Assembly (NCBI GenBank): GCA_963784065.1
Contig: CAWAQA010000005.1
Location: 496,001-560,000, forward strand
Source: CAWAQA01 sp963784065
GTDB taxonomy: Bacteria > Acidobacteriota > Vicinamibacteria > Vicinamibacterales > UBA2999
Reading direction: 5' to 3'
Length of the DNA stretch: 64,000 nucleotides
Shown: positions 8,966 to 18,801 of the stretch, one piece after another
Layout of the letters: each line of letters starts with the position of its first letter
Position numbering within the stretch: the first letter of the stretch is position 1
Notes under the pieces: generated by a model
Seen by the model: the letters and a program-made list of their open reading frames with translations, nothing else
Databases searched by the model: none
Told to the model about the DNA's origin: nothing
Position numbers and translations under genes: made by a program

Positions 8966-11239
8966 TCACGCCACTTCCAGCTTTGCGAACTTTGCGCGCA
9001 GCGTCTTCGGCCCCACCGTGTTGAACCGCACGACGAGCTTCACATCGTCGTCAAGCGGCTCGACGCTCAGGACCGTGCCGATGCCAAACTGCGGATGCTT
9101 GACCCGCAGTCCCGGCTTGAGTCCCAACGCGACGGATTGATCCTCGTCTTCATACGCGTAGGCCGCCGGCTCTTCACGTGCCTTGTTGCCCCGGTACGTG
9201 CCTCCGCTGCCATAGGGTGCGTGCCCCCGGAAGTGCGAGAACGTTGACTGGTACGGCGAGACGAACGTGGACGGCACCTCTTCGATCAGGTGCGCCGGAA
9301 TCTCGTCGATGAAGCGAGATGGCTCGCTCGACTGGTACTCGCCGAACACGCGGCGCCGGGCCGCCGAGGTCAGCACGAGCCTGCGCTCCGCCCGCGTGAT
9401 GCCGACGTAGCAGAGCCGCCGCTCCTCTTCCAGCTCCGCCTCGTCTTCGCTCGACCGCGAGTGCGGGAACAGGCCTTCCTCGAGCCCGGCAATCACGACG
9501 ACCGGGAACTCGAGGCCCTTGGCGCTATGCATCGTCATCATGAACACGCGCGCGTCGCGCGCCCCGGCCTCTTCGTCGGCGTCGGAGAGGAGGGACAACT
9601 GATCGACGAACCCCCCGAGCGACGGCTCGGCGCTGCGCGTCTCGTATTCCCGTGCCGCCGACACGAGCTCCGCCAGGTTCTCGACGCGCCCCTCGGCCTC
9701 CTCGCTCCGCTCGTCGCGCAGGTCCTTGAGGTAGCCGCTCTGGTCGAGTGCCTTGCCGAGCACAATCGAGACCGCCTCGTCCGCCGCCATCGCCGTCAGG
9801 CCGGCCATCAGGTCGCGGAACGCGGTCAGCGCCGCCAGCGCACGCGGAGCCAGGCGCCGCTGGTCGATCGCGTGCACCAGCCTTGCCCACAGGGAGTTGT
9901 TGGTGGCGACCGGCTGCAAGCCTGCAAGGAGGGGAGGCAGATCCGCGCCGCCCTCGAGTTGCACCGCGTCGAGTGACTCCATCACCCCCTTGCCGATCCC
10001 GCGCGCCGGCACGTTGATGACGCGGCGCAGGCTCACGTCGTCATGCGGATTGAGGATGAGCCGCAGGTAGGCGAGCGCGTCCTTGATTTCCTTGCGCTCG
10101 TAAAATCTGACGCCGCCGATGATCTTGTAGGCGACGCCGGACCTCCGCAACGCATCCTCAATCGTTCGCGACTGCGCGTTGGTGCGGTAGAGAACGGCGA
10201 CCGTGTTCTCCACGTCGTCGTGGAGCGCCACCTTCGACGTGCGTGCGATGTACTCGGCCTCGTCGAGGTCGTCGCCGGCCCGGTAGTAGAGGATCTTCGC
10301 GCCGCCCGTGCGCTCGGTGTAGAGACGTTTCTCCTTCCGGTTCTTGTTCTGCGCGATGACGGCTGAGGCCGCGTCGAGGATCACCTGCGTCGAGCGATAG
10401 TTGCGCTCCAGCCTGACGGTGCGGACCTCCGGGAAATCGTGTTCGAAGTCGAGGATGTTGCGCAGGTCGGCGCCACGCCACTTGTAGATCGACTGGTCCG
10501 GATCGCCAACGACCGCGAGATTGCGATGGCGGCCGGCGAGGCGCTGCACCAGCATGTACTGCGGCCGGTTCGTATCCTGGTACTCGTCCACCATCACGTA
10601 GCGGAACTTCTCGCTGTAGCGGTGTCGCACCGTTTCGGACTGCTCGAACAGCTCGACCGTCTTGAGCAGCAGATCGTCGAAGTCGAGCGCGTTGGCCTCC
10701 TTCAGGGCCGCGACATACTTCGCGTAAACCGTCGCCGTCTGCTGATCGCGCGGATTCCAGGCGCCGGTGAGGGCGAACGTCTCCGGTCCTTCCATCCTGT
10801 TCTTCGCGTGGCTGATGCGCGACAGCATCTGGCGCGGCTGCGCGCTGTCATCGATCCCCAGTTCCCGCAGCGCCTGCTTGACGACGGTGAGCTGGTCGGT
10901 GGAATCGTAGATGACGAAATCACGCGTCAACCCGATGTGCGGGGCCTCGCGCCTCAACAGGCGTGCGCACAACGCGTGGAACGTCGAGATCCACATCTGC
11001 CGGCAATCTCTGCCGAGCAGCGTCTGGACGCGCGTCCGCATCTCCTCAGCCGCCTTGTTGGTGAAGGTGACGGCGAGGACACGGTCAGGCTCGGAGATGC
11101 CGCTGCTGACGAGGTGAGCGATGCGGTGCGCGATGACGCGCGTCTTGCCGGAGCCCGCTCCGGCGAGGATCAGGAGCGCGCCTTCCGTCTGTTCTACAGC
11201 TTCGCGTTGTTCGGGGTTGAGCGAGGATAAGAGGTCCAT
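8966..11239 (-). CDS. pcrA: ATP-dependent DNA helicase, UvrD/PcrA type
   Basis: A superfamily 1A 3'-5' helicase for repair and for removal of proteins or recombination intermediates from DNA. The frame is unbroken at 757 residues. Motif I AGAGSGKTR lies near residue 25, the DExx-box VDEYQDTNRPQY near 220, motif III GDPDQSIYKWRGA, and motif VI VGITRAERRL near 585. The C-terminal Tudor-like element KHPQFGIGTVLSVE is typical of PcrA/UvrD. The longer reading frame extends to 11296, but the ATG at 11239 (MDLLSSLNPEQREAV) fits the family. PcrA and UvrD cannot be told apart from sequence alone here. It is convergent with the lipoprotein gene. Confidence 0.95.
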   Translation of the reverse strand: MDLLSSLNPEQREAVEQTEGALLILAGAGSGKTRVIAHRIAHLVSSGISEPDRVLAVTFTNKAAEEMRTRVQTLLGRDCRQMWISTFHALCARLLRREAPHIGLTRDFVIYDSTDQLTVVKQALRELGIDDSAQPRQMLSRISHAKNRMEGPETFALTGAWNPRDQQTATVYAKYVAALKEANALDFDDLLLKTVELFEQSETVRHRYSEKFRYVMVDEYQDTNRPQYMLVQRLAGRHRNLAVVGDPDQSIYKWRGADLRNILDFEHDFPEVRTVRLERNYRSTQVILDAASAVIAQNKNRKEKRLYTERTGGAKILYYRAGDDLDEAEYIARTSKVALHDDVENTVAVLYRTNAQSRTIEDALRRSGVAYKIIGGVRFYERKEIKDALAYLRLILNPHDDVSLRRVINVPARGIGKGVMESLDAVQLEGGADLPPLLAGLQPVATNNSLWARLVHAIDQRRLAPRALAALTAFRDLMAGLTAMAADEAVSIVLGKALDQSGYLKDLRDERSEEAEGRVENLAELVSAAREYETRSAEPSLGGFVDQLSLLSDADEEAGARDARVFMMTMHSAKGLEFPVVVIAGLEEGLFPHSRSSEDEAELEEERRLCYVGITRAERRLVLTSAARRRVFGEYQSSEPSRFIDEIPAHLIEEVPSTFVSPYQSTFSHFRGHAPYGSGGTYRGNKAREEPAAYAYEDEDQSVALGLKPGLRVKHPQFGIGTVLSVEPLDDDVKLVVRFNTVGPKTLRAKFAKLEVA

Positions 11240-11241
11240 AT

Positions 11242-11359
11242 GGCAGGCAGCCGGCGGCGGACAGCCGGCAATTCGTTCCTGCCAACCACCAGCCACCCAC
11301 TGCCCACCATTGTACCGGGCGCCCGCGAGCAGCGTCGTGAGTTTTTCTGCCTGCTGCCG
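11242..11359. repeat. Repeat-rich junction between glmS and the helicase gene
   Basis: This short gap carries the words GCAGGCAGCCGGCGGCGG and GACAGCCGGCAAT near 11242-11275 and inverted partners (TTCCTGCC, CTGCCTGCTGCCGGC) near 11277 and 11348-11360. Another word pair (CCACCAGCCACCCACTGCCCACC) lies between. It can fold into stems and lies downstream of glmS on the minus strand, so it may contribute to glmS termination. Confidence 0.45.
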
Positions 11360-11360
11360 G

Positions 11361-13207
11361 CTACTCCACCGTCACGCTCTTCGCGAGATTCCTCGGCTGG
11401 TCGACGTCGCAGCCGCGCCGCACGGCGATGTGGTACGCGAGCAACTGCAGCGGGATGGTCATGATGATCGGCGTCAGCAGCGGCGTGGTCGACGGCATGG
11501 CTATCATGACGTCGTGCTGCGGGTCGAGCAGCGCGCCGATGCGCTGATCGCCCTCGGAGGTGATGGCAATCACCGAACCGCCGCGCGCCTTCGCTTCCTG
11601 CACGTTCCCGATCATCTTCTCGAACACGTGGTCGTTCGGTGCGATGGCGACGATCGGCATGCGCTCGTCGATGAGCGCGATCGGTCCGTGCTTCATCTCC
11701 CCCGCCGGGTATCCCTCGGCGTGGATGTACGAGATCTCCTTCAGCTTGAGAGCGCCCTCGAGGGCAATCGGGTAGTTGATGCCGCGGCCCAGGAACAGGA
11801 AGTCGGTGCGGTTGTAGAACTTCTCCGCCACCTTCTCCATCGGCGCCGACGCCTTGATCGCCAGCTCGATGGTCTGCGGAATCTGCAGCAGTTCCTCGAT
11901 GTGGCCGCGGATGGAGGTCTCGTCGAGCGTCCCGCGCACCTGCGCCATGTAGAGCGCGAGGAGCTGCAGGGCGACGAGCTGCGAGGTGAACGCCTTGGTC
12001 GAGGCGACGCCAATCTCCGGCCCGGCGTGCGTATAAACGGTGCCGTCCGCCTCGCGCGTGGCCATGCTCCCCACCACGTTGCAGATGGCGATGCTGCTCG
12101 CCCCCTTGCGGCGTCCCTCGCGCAGCGCCGCCAGCGTATCCGCCGTTTCGCCCGACTGCGTGATGACGATCGTCAGCTTCGTTCTTCGCCACAATCGGGC
12201 TGCGGTACCGGTATTCGGAGCCGTAATCGACTTCAACGGGGACCTGGGCCAGCGCCTCGATGAGGTACTTGCCGACGAGTCCCGCATGCCACGACGTGCC
12301 GCACGCGACGATCGTCACCTTCTGCAGGTCGCGGAACGTCTGCTCCGGGATGTGCAGATCCTCGAGGAAGATCTTGCCGCGGTCGAGCGAGACGCGGCCG
12401 AGAATCGTGTCGCGCGCGGCGGTGGGCTGCTCGAAGATCTCCTTGAGCATGAAGTGCTTGTGCCCGCCCTTTTCCGCCGCGATCGGATCCCACAGCACGC
12501 GCTGCGTCGTCTTCGACACGGCACGCCCGCTGTAGTCCGTGAACTGCACGCCGGAGCGGGTGATGATGGCCATCTCCTCGTCGCCAAGGAAGACCACGTC
12601 GCGCGTATGCGTGAGGATCGCGGGGATGTCGGAGGCAACGAAGAATTCGTCCTCGACCCAGCCCGACGACAATCGGCGGCCCGTTGCGGACCGCGACGAT
12701 CTTCTCGGGGTCTTCCACCGACACGAGCACGATGGCGAACATGCCGCGCATATACGTGAGCGCACGCCGCACCGCGTTCTCCAACCCATCGCCGTGCATC
12801 TCACGCTCGACGAGATGCGCGACGATCTCGGTGTCGGTTTCGGTCTTGAACTCGTGCCCCTGCGCCTGGAGCTCGTGCTTCAGCTCGAGGTAGTTCTCGA
12901 TGATCCCGTTGTGCACGACGACGATGCGGCCGGTGCAGTCGCGGTGGGGGTGCGCGTTCTCTTCGGTGGGGCGGCCGTGCGTCGCCCAGCGGGTGTGGCC
13001 GAGGCCATACACACCGTCTACCGGATCGATCCGAATCGCGTTCTCGAGGTTCGCCAGCTTGCCGGCCGAGCGCCGCAGTGCGATGCCTTCAGGACTGACG
13101 AGCGCCACGCCCGCGGAGTCGTAGCCGCGATATTCCATGCGGCGCAGGCCGTCCAGCAGGACGGGAACGACAGGTTTTGCGCCGATGTAACCGATGATGC
13201 CGCACAT
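11361..13207 (-). CDS. glmS: Glutamine--fructose-6-phosphate aminotransferase, two apparent frameshifts
   Basis: GlmS makes glucosamine-6-phosphate, the first step to UDP-GlcNAc. The product starts MCGIIGYIGAKP, giving the catalytic Cys2 of the N-terminal glutaminase domain, which also has HTRWATHGRPTEENAHPH. The isomerase half has two SIS domains with TIVACGTSWHAG, ITQSGETADT and the terminal LAKSVTVE. Two one-base insertions interrupt it: at about 12656 (after GPPIVVGLG, resuming EDEFFVASD) and at about 12177 (after SPIVAKNE, resuming LTIVITQSGET). Repaired, it is 614 residues, the normal size. It lies downstream of glmU and rsmI on the same strand. No glmS ribozyme-like structure is evident upstream. 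Confidence 0.94.
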
Positions 13208-13211
13208 AAAC

Positions 13212-13282
13212 TGTGATCCTTGCAGGCTCGGGGCCCGGGCCCCGGCTCGTTCACACCAAGGGCTCAGGGCCCGCGACTTTAG
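13212..13282. repeat. GC-rich palindromic repeat between glmU and glmS
   Basis: The gap contains CTCGGGGCCCGGGCCCCGG, itself nearly palindromic, and a second word AAGGGCTCAGGGCCCGCG. The arms can pair in several ways. On the minus strand it lies after glmU and just before glmS, so it could act as an attenuator or terminator. It resembles the other junction repeats in style. Confidence 0.45.
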
Positions 13283-14668
13283 TCAGGCTTTGACGCCCTT
13301 TTTCCGCTCCACCCAGCCTTCGACGTTCGACTGGCGCCCGCGCGCGATGCCGAGCGAGCCTGCCGGCACATCCTCGGTGATGGACGACCCGGCGGCCACG
13401 TATGCGCCTTTCCCCACGCGCACCGGCGCAATCAGCTGGCTGTCGCTCCCGATGAACGCGCCGTCCTCGATCACCGTGGGGTGCTTCTTCTCCCCGTCGT
13501 AATTGCAGGTGATCGTGCCGGCGCCCACGTTGACCCCGGCCCCGATGGTCGCGTCGCCCAGATAAGCCAGATGATTCGCCTTCGATCCGCGACCCAGGCT
13601 CGTCTTCTTCAACTCCACGAAATTGCCCACTCTCGCCTTTTCGCCAACCTGCGTTTCCGGCCGCAGATGAGCAAAGGGTCCGACCTGCGCCCCATTTGCA
13701 ACCCGCGCACCAACGATGAGGCAGAAGTTGTTAATCGTGACCTGGTCGGCGATTTCAGAGTCCACGATGCGGACATGGGCCTGGATCTCGCACGCGGCGC
13801 CGATGCGGGTCTGTCCCTCGAGTGCCACACCGGGGTGTATCACTGTGTCGGGACCGACCTGGACGTCGGGGTCGATATACGTGGTGGCGGGGTCGATGAT
13901 GGTCACCCCGGCGGCCATCAACTCCTCGTTTTTCGTCTGTCTCACGATCCTGCTCACTTCTGCCAGTTCCGTGCGGCTGTTGATCCCGCGGATTTCCTGC
14001 GGGTTGTCCACGGCCAGCGTCTCCACCGGCAGCTTTCGCCGCCGGTAGATGGCCACGAGGTCGGTGAGGTAGAACTCACCCTGCGCATTCTGCGAGGCGA
14101 TGCCCCGCAGCGAATCGAACAGCGGCGCCAGGTCGAAGGCGTAAATCCCGCCGTTGATTTCGCGGATCTGGCGCTCCGCCGGCGAGGCATCCCGTTCCTC
14201 GACGATCCGCGCGATGCGCCCGTCGGTGCGGACGATGCGGCCGTAGCCGTAAGGCCGCTCTACGTGGGCCGTGACGACCGTGGCGGCGGCGTTGGCCGCC
14301 CGATGGGTCTCGACCAGGCGCTCGAGCGTGCCGGGCCGCAGCAGCGGCACGTCGCCGGAAAGCAGGACGACCGTCCCGGTCCGCCCCGCCAGGACAGGTT
14401 CCGCCTGCTGAAGCGCGTGGGCGGTGCCCAGTTGCGGTTCCTGGACCGCGAACTGGAGCGAGGAGGGCCTCGGCGCCAGGCGCTCCCGGACGATGTCCGC
14501 CCGATGGCCCACGATAAGGGTAATCGTAGCCGGAGAGACGGACTCGGCGGTCCGGAGCACGTGTTCGACCATCGGCCGCCCCGCGATGGGGTGGAGCACC
14601 TTGGGCAGTTGCGATTTCATTCGCGTGCCCTGCCCTGCGGCCAGGATTACGACGTGTGTATCAGGCAT
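13283..14668 (-). CDS. glmU: Bifunctional UDP-GlcNAc pyrophosphorylase / glucosamine-1-phosphate acetyltransferase
   Basis: GlmU acetylates glucosamine-1-phosphate and then couples it to UTP, giving UDP-GlcNAc for peptidoglycan. The 461-residue frame is intact. The N-terminal uridyltransferase has LAAGQGTRMKSQLPKVLHP (residues 9-27). The C-terminal left-handed beta-helix shows hexapeptide repeats, with the acetyltransferase core LKKTSLGRGSKANHLAYLGD and NVGAGTITCNYDGEKKHPT (split here only by its own length). It sits between rsmI upstream and glmS downstream on the same strand, so the UDP-GlcNAc genes are grouped. The start ATG at 14668 fits the family. Confidence 0.97.
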   Translation of the reverse strand: MPDTHVVILAAGQGTRMKSQLPKVLHPIAGRPMVEHVLRTAESVSPATITLIVGHRADIVRERLAPRPSSLQFAVQEPQLGTAHALQQAEPVLAGRTGTVVLLSGDVPLLRPGTLERLVETHRAANAAATVVTAHVERPYGYGRIVRTDGRIARIVEERDASPAERQIREINGGIYAFDLAPLFDSLRGIASQNAQGEFYLTDLVAIYRRRKLPVETLAVDNPQEIRGINSRTELAEVSRIVRQTKNEELMAAGVTIIDPATTYIDPDVQVGPDTVIHPGVALEGQTRIGAACEIQAHVRIVDSEIADQVTINNFCLIVGARVANGAQVGPFAHLRPETQVGEKARVGNFVELKKTSLGRGSKANHLAYLGDATIGAGVNVGAGTITCNYDGEKKHPTVIEDGAFIGSDSQLIAPVRVGKGAYVAAGSSITEDVPAGSLGIARGRQSNVEGWVERKKGVKA

Positions 14669-14729
14669 CGGCGCCGTCCGTCATCGTGGGTGAGAGAGCC
14701 TTGCAGGATACGCTCCAGTTCGGGCCGAT

Positions 14730-15576
14730 TCACTTCTTGGCGCGCTCGATCGCCGCGTAGACCTCGCGAGCCGGGCGCCCGTACTTGCGGGCGAGGGTCG
14801 GAAATCGCCTGCCGGCGGCCAAGCCCCATGTGTTCGGTGTGATGACCAAATTCGTCGGCGAGTTGCGCGTCCGACACCATCGAAGGCAACACTTTCCTGG
14901 CATTTTCGACCGGTCCGACGATGACCGTGAACTCGCCGCGAGGCTCGCCCAGTCGCGACGCCACCTCCTGGGCGGTGCCGCGGAGGAACTCCTGATGCAG
15001 CTTTGTGAGCTCACGCCCGACAACTATTGGTCTTGTGCCAAAATATTCCGCCGCCTCGCTGAGCGTGCGTGCGATCCGGTGGGGCGCCTCGAAGAAGCAC
15101 AAGCTGCCATGCAAGGCTAGAAGTCGCTGTGAACCAAGCGATTCTGTCTTTTGACTTAGTTGGAGGAAACCCAAGCAACGTGAAGCGGCTCCAAGGGAAA
15201 TCCTGACGCAATCGCTGCGGTCAACGGAGCGCTGGCGCCCGGGAATGGGGTCGACCCGGATGCCCGCATCGATACACGCCCTGACCAGTTCGATACCCGG
15301 GTCCGAAATCCCGGGCGTTCCGGCGTCGGTGACCAGGGCCACCCGTTGCCCGGCCTCGAGGCGAGCGAGCAGCCGCGGAATCCGGGAGCGGCTGTTGTGC
15401 TCGTGAAAACTGAGCGTCGAGGTGGCGATGACGTGATGCGCGAGGAGCTTGGCCGTCCGGCGCGTGTCCTCGGCCGCGATGACGTCTGCTTCCTTCAGGA
15501 CACGCAGTGCGCGCAGGGTGATGTCCTCGAGGTTGCCGATGGGCGTGGCGACCACGAACAGCGTACCGGCGGACAT
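14730..15576 (-). CDS. rsmI: 16S rRNA 2'-O-methyltransferase RsmI, four apparent frameshifts
   Basis: RsmI methylates the ribose of C1402 in 16S rRNA. The start MSAGTLFVVATPIGNLEDIT, the block VTDAGTPGISDPG and the block SLCFFEAPHRIARTL identify it. The frame is broken by single inserted bases at about 15240, 15184, 15119 and 14797; joining the pieces gives a normal 280-residue protein ending KYGRPAREVYAAIERAKK. Three of the four breaks lie within about 125 bases, in a patch (about 15105-15195) that is visibly richer in A/T than the rest of the gene and uses codons such as AAA, AGA and TCT that are rare nearby. The gene precedes glmU by about 60 bases on the same strand. Confidence 0.88.
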
Positions 15577-15653
15577 CGAACGGCTCTTGATTGTACCATT
15601 CAGGGGATGTGCGCTCCTCGATCGAGGCAGCAGAGCGCCAGCCATGAGCCGGC

Positions 15654-17313
15654 ATGTACCCATCGGAGCCATTTCCGCATTTCGTCGACGACTATCTCGC
15701 CTACCTGTACGAGGTGTGTCCCAGCCAGGCGAGCCTGGACGGCGTCCACCTCCATGACGATCTTCTGGAGGACCTGAGCCGCTCCGCCGTTGACGCGCAT
15801 ACCCGCGCGCTGGCGGGGTTCAGCCGGCGCCTCCACCAGATCGATCCGGCGCACCTGTCGCCCACCGAACAGGTCGAGCATCCCATCGTGGCCGCGAATA
15901 TCGAGGCCCGGATGTTCGACTTGGAGACGGTGCGCCCCTGGGACAAGAACCCCCAGGTTTACGCGGACGTCATCGGGACGAGCCTCGCCGGGCAGGCGCT
16001 CTTCGCCTATGCGCCCGAGACCCGAGCGCGCGCGCCGGCTCGTGTCCAAGCTGCGCCAGGTGCCGCGGCTCGTCCAGGCCGCGCGCGACAACATCAAGGA
16101 GTGTCCCGGGATCCTGGTGAAGATCGGGCTCGAGACCTGGCGCGGGACGCTCAAGTTCATCGAGACGGATCTTCCCCGCGCCTTCTCGGGGCTGGACGAC
16201 CTGCACATCCTCGGGGACCTCGCTGACACGTCAACGGAGGCCGCCGCCGCCATCAAGCCGTACATCGAGTACCTCGAAACCGACCTCGCCCCCCGTGCGA
16301 AAGCCTCGTTCAGGCTCGGGCGCGATCGGTTCGAGCAGAAGCTGAAGGTGGAGGAAGGCATCACCCTGAGCGCGGAGCGCTTGCTGTCCATCGCGCTGCG
16401 CGAGCTCGGCGAGGTCCAGGAGGAGTTCCGCACCGTCGCGGGACGCCTGAACGGCGGCGACCCGATCGAGGCGTGGCGCAAGGCAAAGGAACAGCACCCC
16501 AAACCGGGCGGGCTCGTGCCGGCCGCGCAGGCGCAGATCAAGGAGCTCGTCGAGTTCCTGCAGCGCCAGTCCATCGTTTCCCTGCCCGAGTCCGAGCCGA
16601 TCGTCGTGGCGCCGACGCCCGAGTTTCACCGGTGGGCGTTTGCGAGCATGTGGACGCCCGGCCCGTTCGAAAGCAAGCCAAGCCGCGCCTACTACTACCT
16701 CACCGACGTCGACCGTTCGTGGCCGCCGGAGCGTCAGGAAGAGCACATGCGGGATTTCAATTTCCCGACACTCTGGAACATCTCGATCCACGAGGTCTAT
16801 CCGGGTCACTTCCTTCACTACCAGCACCTGCGGCAGGTCGAGTCGAAGGTGCGGAAGTCGCTGTTCTTCGCGCCGACGTCGTTTGTCGAGGGCTGGGCGC
16901 ATTACTGCGAGCAGATGATGACGGAGGCGGGCTTCAAGCGCGGCGACGCCACGATCAAGCTGGGACAGCTCGCCGAGTCGCTCGTCCGCCTCGCCCGGTT
17001 CGTCGTCGCCATCCGCCTCCACTGCGAGGACATGTCGGTCGAGCAGGGCATGCGCGTCTTCCGCGACGAGGCGTTCCTCGAGGAAGCCACGGCGCGGCGC
17101 GAGGCGGAGCGCGGCACGTTCGACCCCACGTATCTCGTGTACTCGGCGGGGAAGCTGGCGATGTTGAAGCTGCGGCGTGACTACAAGGAGCAGCAGGGCG
17201 GGAAGTTCTCCCTGCGGGCGTTCCACGACGCGGTGCTCGCGCAGGGCAGCGCGCCTTTCTGGGCGCACCGGCGGTTGCTCCTCGGCGACACGTCGGATGC
17301 GATGCTGGAGTAA
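15654..17313 (+). CDS. DUF885 family protein (predicted zinc hydrolase), one frameshift
   Basis: DUF885 proteins are predicted metallopeptidase-like enzymes. The repaired product is about 552 residues, normal for the family. The catalytic-looking motif IHEVYPGHFLHY (HExxxGH) lies near residue 380, followed by SFVEGWAHYCEQMM, which contains the expected downstream Glu/His cluster. One inserted base at about 16020 separates the first 122 residues from the rest. No clear signal peptide is visible, so it may be cytoplasmic. It is divergent from rsmI and is followed at 12 bases by the FmdB-type gene. Substrate unknown. Confidence 0.88.
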
Positions 17314-17325
17314 GGGTACGGGGCC

Positions 17326-17766
17326 ATGCCGTTATACGAGTTTCAGTGCCAGGCCTGCGGCAAGCGGTTCGAAGTGATCCAGAAGTTCTCCGATCCGCCG
17401 GTAGAGGCGTGCAGGCTATGCGGGAAGGGTCCCGTGCAGCGTCTCCAGTCGTCGCCCGCGATCCAGTTCAAGGGATCCGGTTGGTACATCACGGATTACG
17501 CCAAGAAAGGCGCGTCGGACAAAGGTGCCTCGGCGTCAGGCGAGAAGGGCGCCGACGCCAAAGGCAGCAGCGACGCCAAGTCCGAGAGCGGGTCGAAGGG
17601 CGACAGCGGGTCAAAGGCTGACGGCGGGTCCAAAGGCGACGGCGGGTCGAAGGGCGACGGCGGCTCGAAGGGCGACGGCGGCTCGAAGAGCGACGGCGGC
17701 TCGAAGAGTGACGGCGGGTCGAAGAGCGACTCTTCGACGGCGTCTACGACCCCGTCGAAGGAGTGA
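17326..17766 (+). CDS. FmdB/CxxC-type zinc ribbon protein with repetitive tail
   Basis: The N-terminal 50 residues are a classic FmdB-family zinc ribbon: MPLYEFQCQACGKRFEVIQ, then CRLCGKGPVQRL and FKGSGWYITDY. Four cysteines in two CxxC pairs would bind one zinc; the family role is uncertain, often described as regulatory. From about residue 88 the protein becomes a low-complexity tail of eight GSKxDG hexapeptides followed by a Ser/Thr-rich end. The tail is hydrophilic and probably disordered. Its length (about 60 residues) is greater than the short Ser/Lys tails common in this family. Confidence 0.9.
   Translation: MPLYEFQCQACGKRFEVIQKFSDPPVEACRLCGKGPVQRLQSSPAIQFKGSGWYITDYAKKGASDKGASASGEKGADAKGSSDAKSESGSKGDSGSKADGGSKGDGGSKGDGGSKGDGGSKSDGGSKSDGGSKSDSSTASTTPSKE
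17590..17733 (+). repeat. Eight 18-bp tandem repeats encoding GSKxDG
   Basis: Within the FmdB-type gene an 18-base unit (GGCGGSTCGAAGRGCGAC type) is repeated eight times in frame with small variations (GGC/AGC and GAC/GCT changes). The array encodes Gly-Ser-Lys-X-Asp-Gly hexapeptides. Such arrays change copy number easily by slippage, so the count may differ between strains or be affected by assembly. Confidence 0.9.
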
Positions 17767-17849
17767 TGGACCGCAACGGTCCGCGCGGTCCATGGCCTGA
17801 CCGCCGACAGTCGGCGCCGGCCGCGACTTATCGCTGTCGCGTCCAGCAC

Positions 17850-18761
17850 CTATAAGCTGCTTCCGACCCCTATCTTCAGATCGAGCGTCTCCAGGTACCG
17901 CCGGAAAGGCTCGGCCAGTTCCTGCCGCCGCAGCGCGAAATACACCAGGGCCTTGAGGAATCCGAGCTTGTTCCCGGTGTCGTGGCGGACGCCCTCGATC
18001 TCGTAGGCATAGATCGGCCGCTCCCGAAGCAGGCGGCGCAGGCCGTTGGTCAGCTGGATTTCGCCCGTCCGGTCCCGCGCCGTCGCTTCGAGCGCCGGGA
18101 AGATATCCGGCGTCAGGATGTAGCGGCCGATGATCGCGAGGTTCGACGGCGCGTCCTCCCGGCGCGGCTTCTCGACGAGATCCGTGATGCGGTGGACACC
18201 CCGCCCGAGGTCCGCGCCCTCTTCGATGGCCACGACGCCATAGCTCGACACGTCCTCGGCCGCGACACGCTCGACGGCGAGGACCGGCCCTCCGACCCGC
18301 TCGTACACGTCGATCATCTGCTTCAACGCCGGCGGGTTCGCATCGATCACGTCGTCGCCCAGGATCACGGCGAACGCCTCGTCGCCGACGAGGTCCTTCG
18401 TGACCAGCACGGCGTGGCCGAGGCCGAGCGGCTCACCCTGGCGGACGTAGGAGACCTTGATCAGTTGCGTGATCTTGCGGACTTCCTCGAGCAGGGCCGT
18501 CTTTCCCCGTTGCTCCAGATAGCTTTCCAGCTCCACCGCGACGTCGAAGTGATCTTCGATCGCGTTCTTCCCGCGGCCGGTGACGATGAGGATGTTCTCG
18601 ACGCCGGATTGCACCGCTTCCTCGACGCCGTACTGGATGACCGGCTTGTCGACGAGGACGAGCATTTCCTTGGGCTGCGCCTTGGTGGCGGGCAGAAAAC
18701 GTGTGCCGAGTCCCGCGGCGGGGAACACGGCCTTGCGGATCTTGCCGTTCATGCGACTCAT
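17850..18761 (-). CDS. galU: UTP--glucose-1-phosphate uridylyltransferase
   Basis: GalU makes UDP-glucose for envelope polysaccharides and related pathways. The 303-residue frame is intact. The nucleotide-binding signature AAGLGTRFLPATKAQPKEML sits near residues 12-32 and is followed by DKPVIQYGVEEA and VEKPRREDAPSNLAIIGRY. The reading frame is open far upstream to 19361, but family alignment and a GGGG stretch 4 to 7 bases upstream favour the ATG at 18761 (MSRMNGKIRK); 18752 is an alternative. It is divergent from serS, with about 40 bases between the starts. Confidence 0.95.
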   Translation of the reverse strand: MSRMNGKIRKAVFPAAGLGTRFLPATKAQPKEMLVLVDKPVIQYGVEEAVQSGVENILIVTGRGKNAIEDHFDVAVELESYLEQRGKTALLEEVRKITQLIKVSYVRQGEPLGLGHAVLVTKDLVGDEAFAVILGDDVIDANPPALKQMIDVYERVGGPVLAVERVAAEDVSSYGVVAIEEGADLGRGVHRITDLVEKPRREDAPSNLAIIGRYILTPDIFPALEATARDRTGEIQLTNGLRRLLRERPIYAYEIEGVRHDTGNKLGFLKALVYFALRRQELAEPFRRYLETLDLKIGVGSSL

Positions 18762-18801
18762 CGTACCCCAGCTGTCGTGATGTAGGATCGACGTCTCACC
18801 T

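Noticed and set aside
11208..11240. Longer start for the helicase at 11296
   Set aside because: The extra residues come from the repeat-rich junction and do not resemble PcrA/UvrD N termini.
17590..17733. CRISPR-like array
   Set aside because: The units are contiguous, in frame and without spacers; it is a coding tandem repeat. No CRISPR array or cas gene is present in the window.
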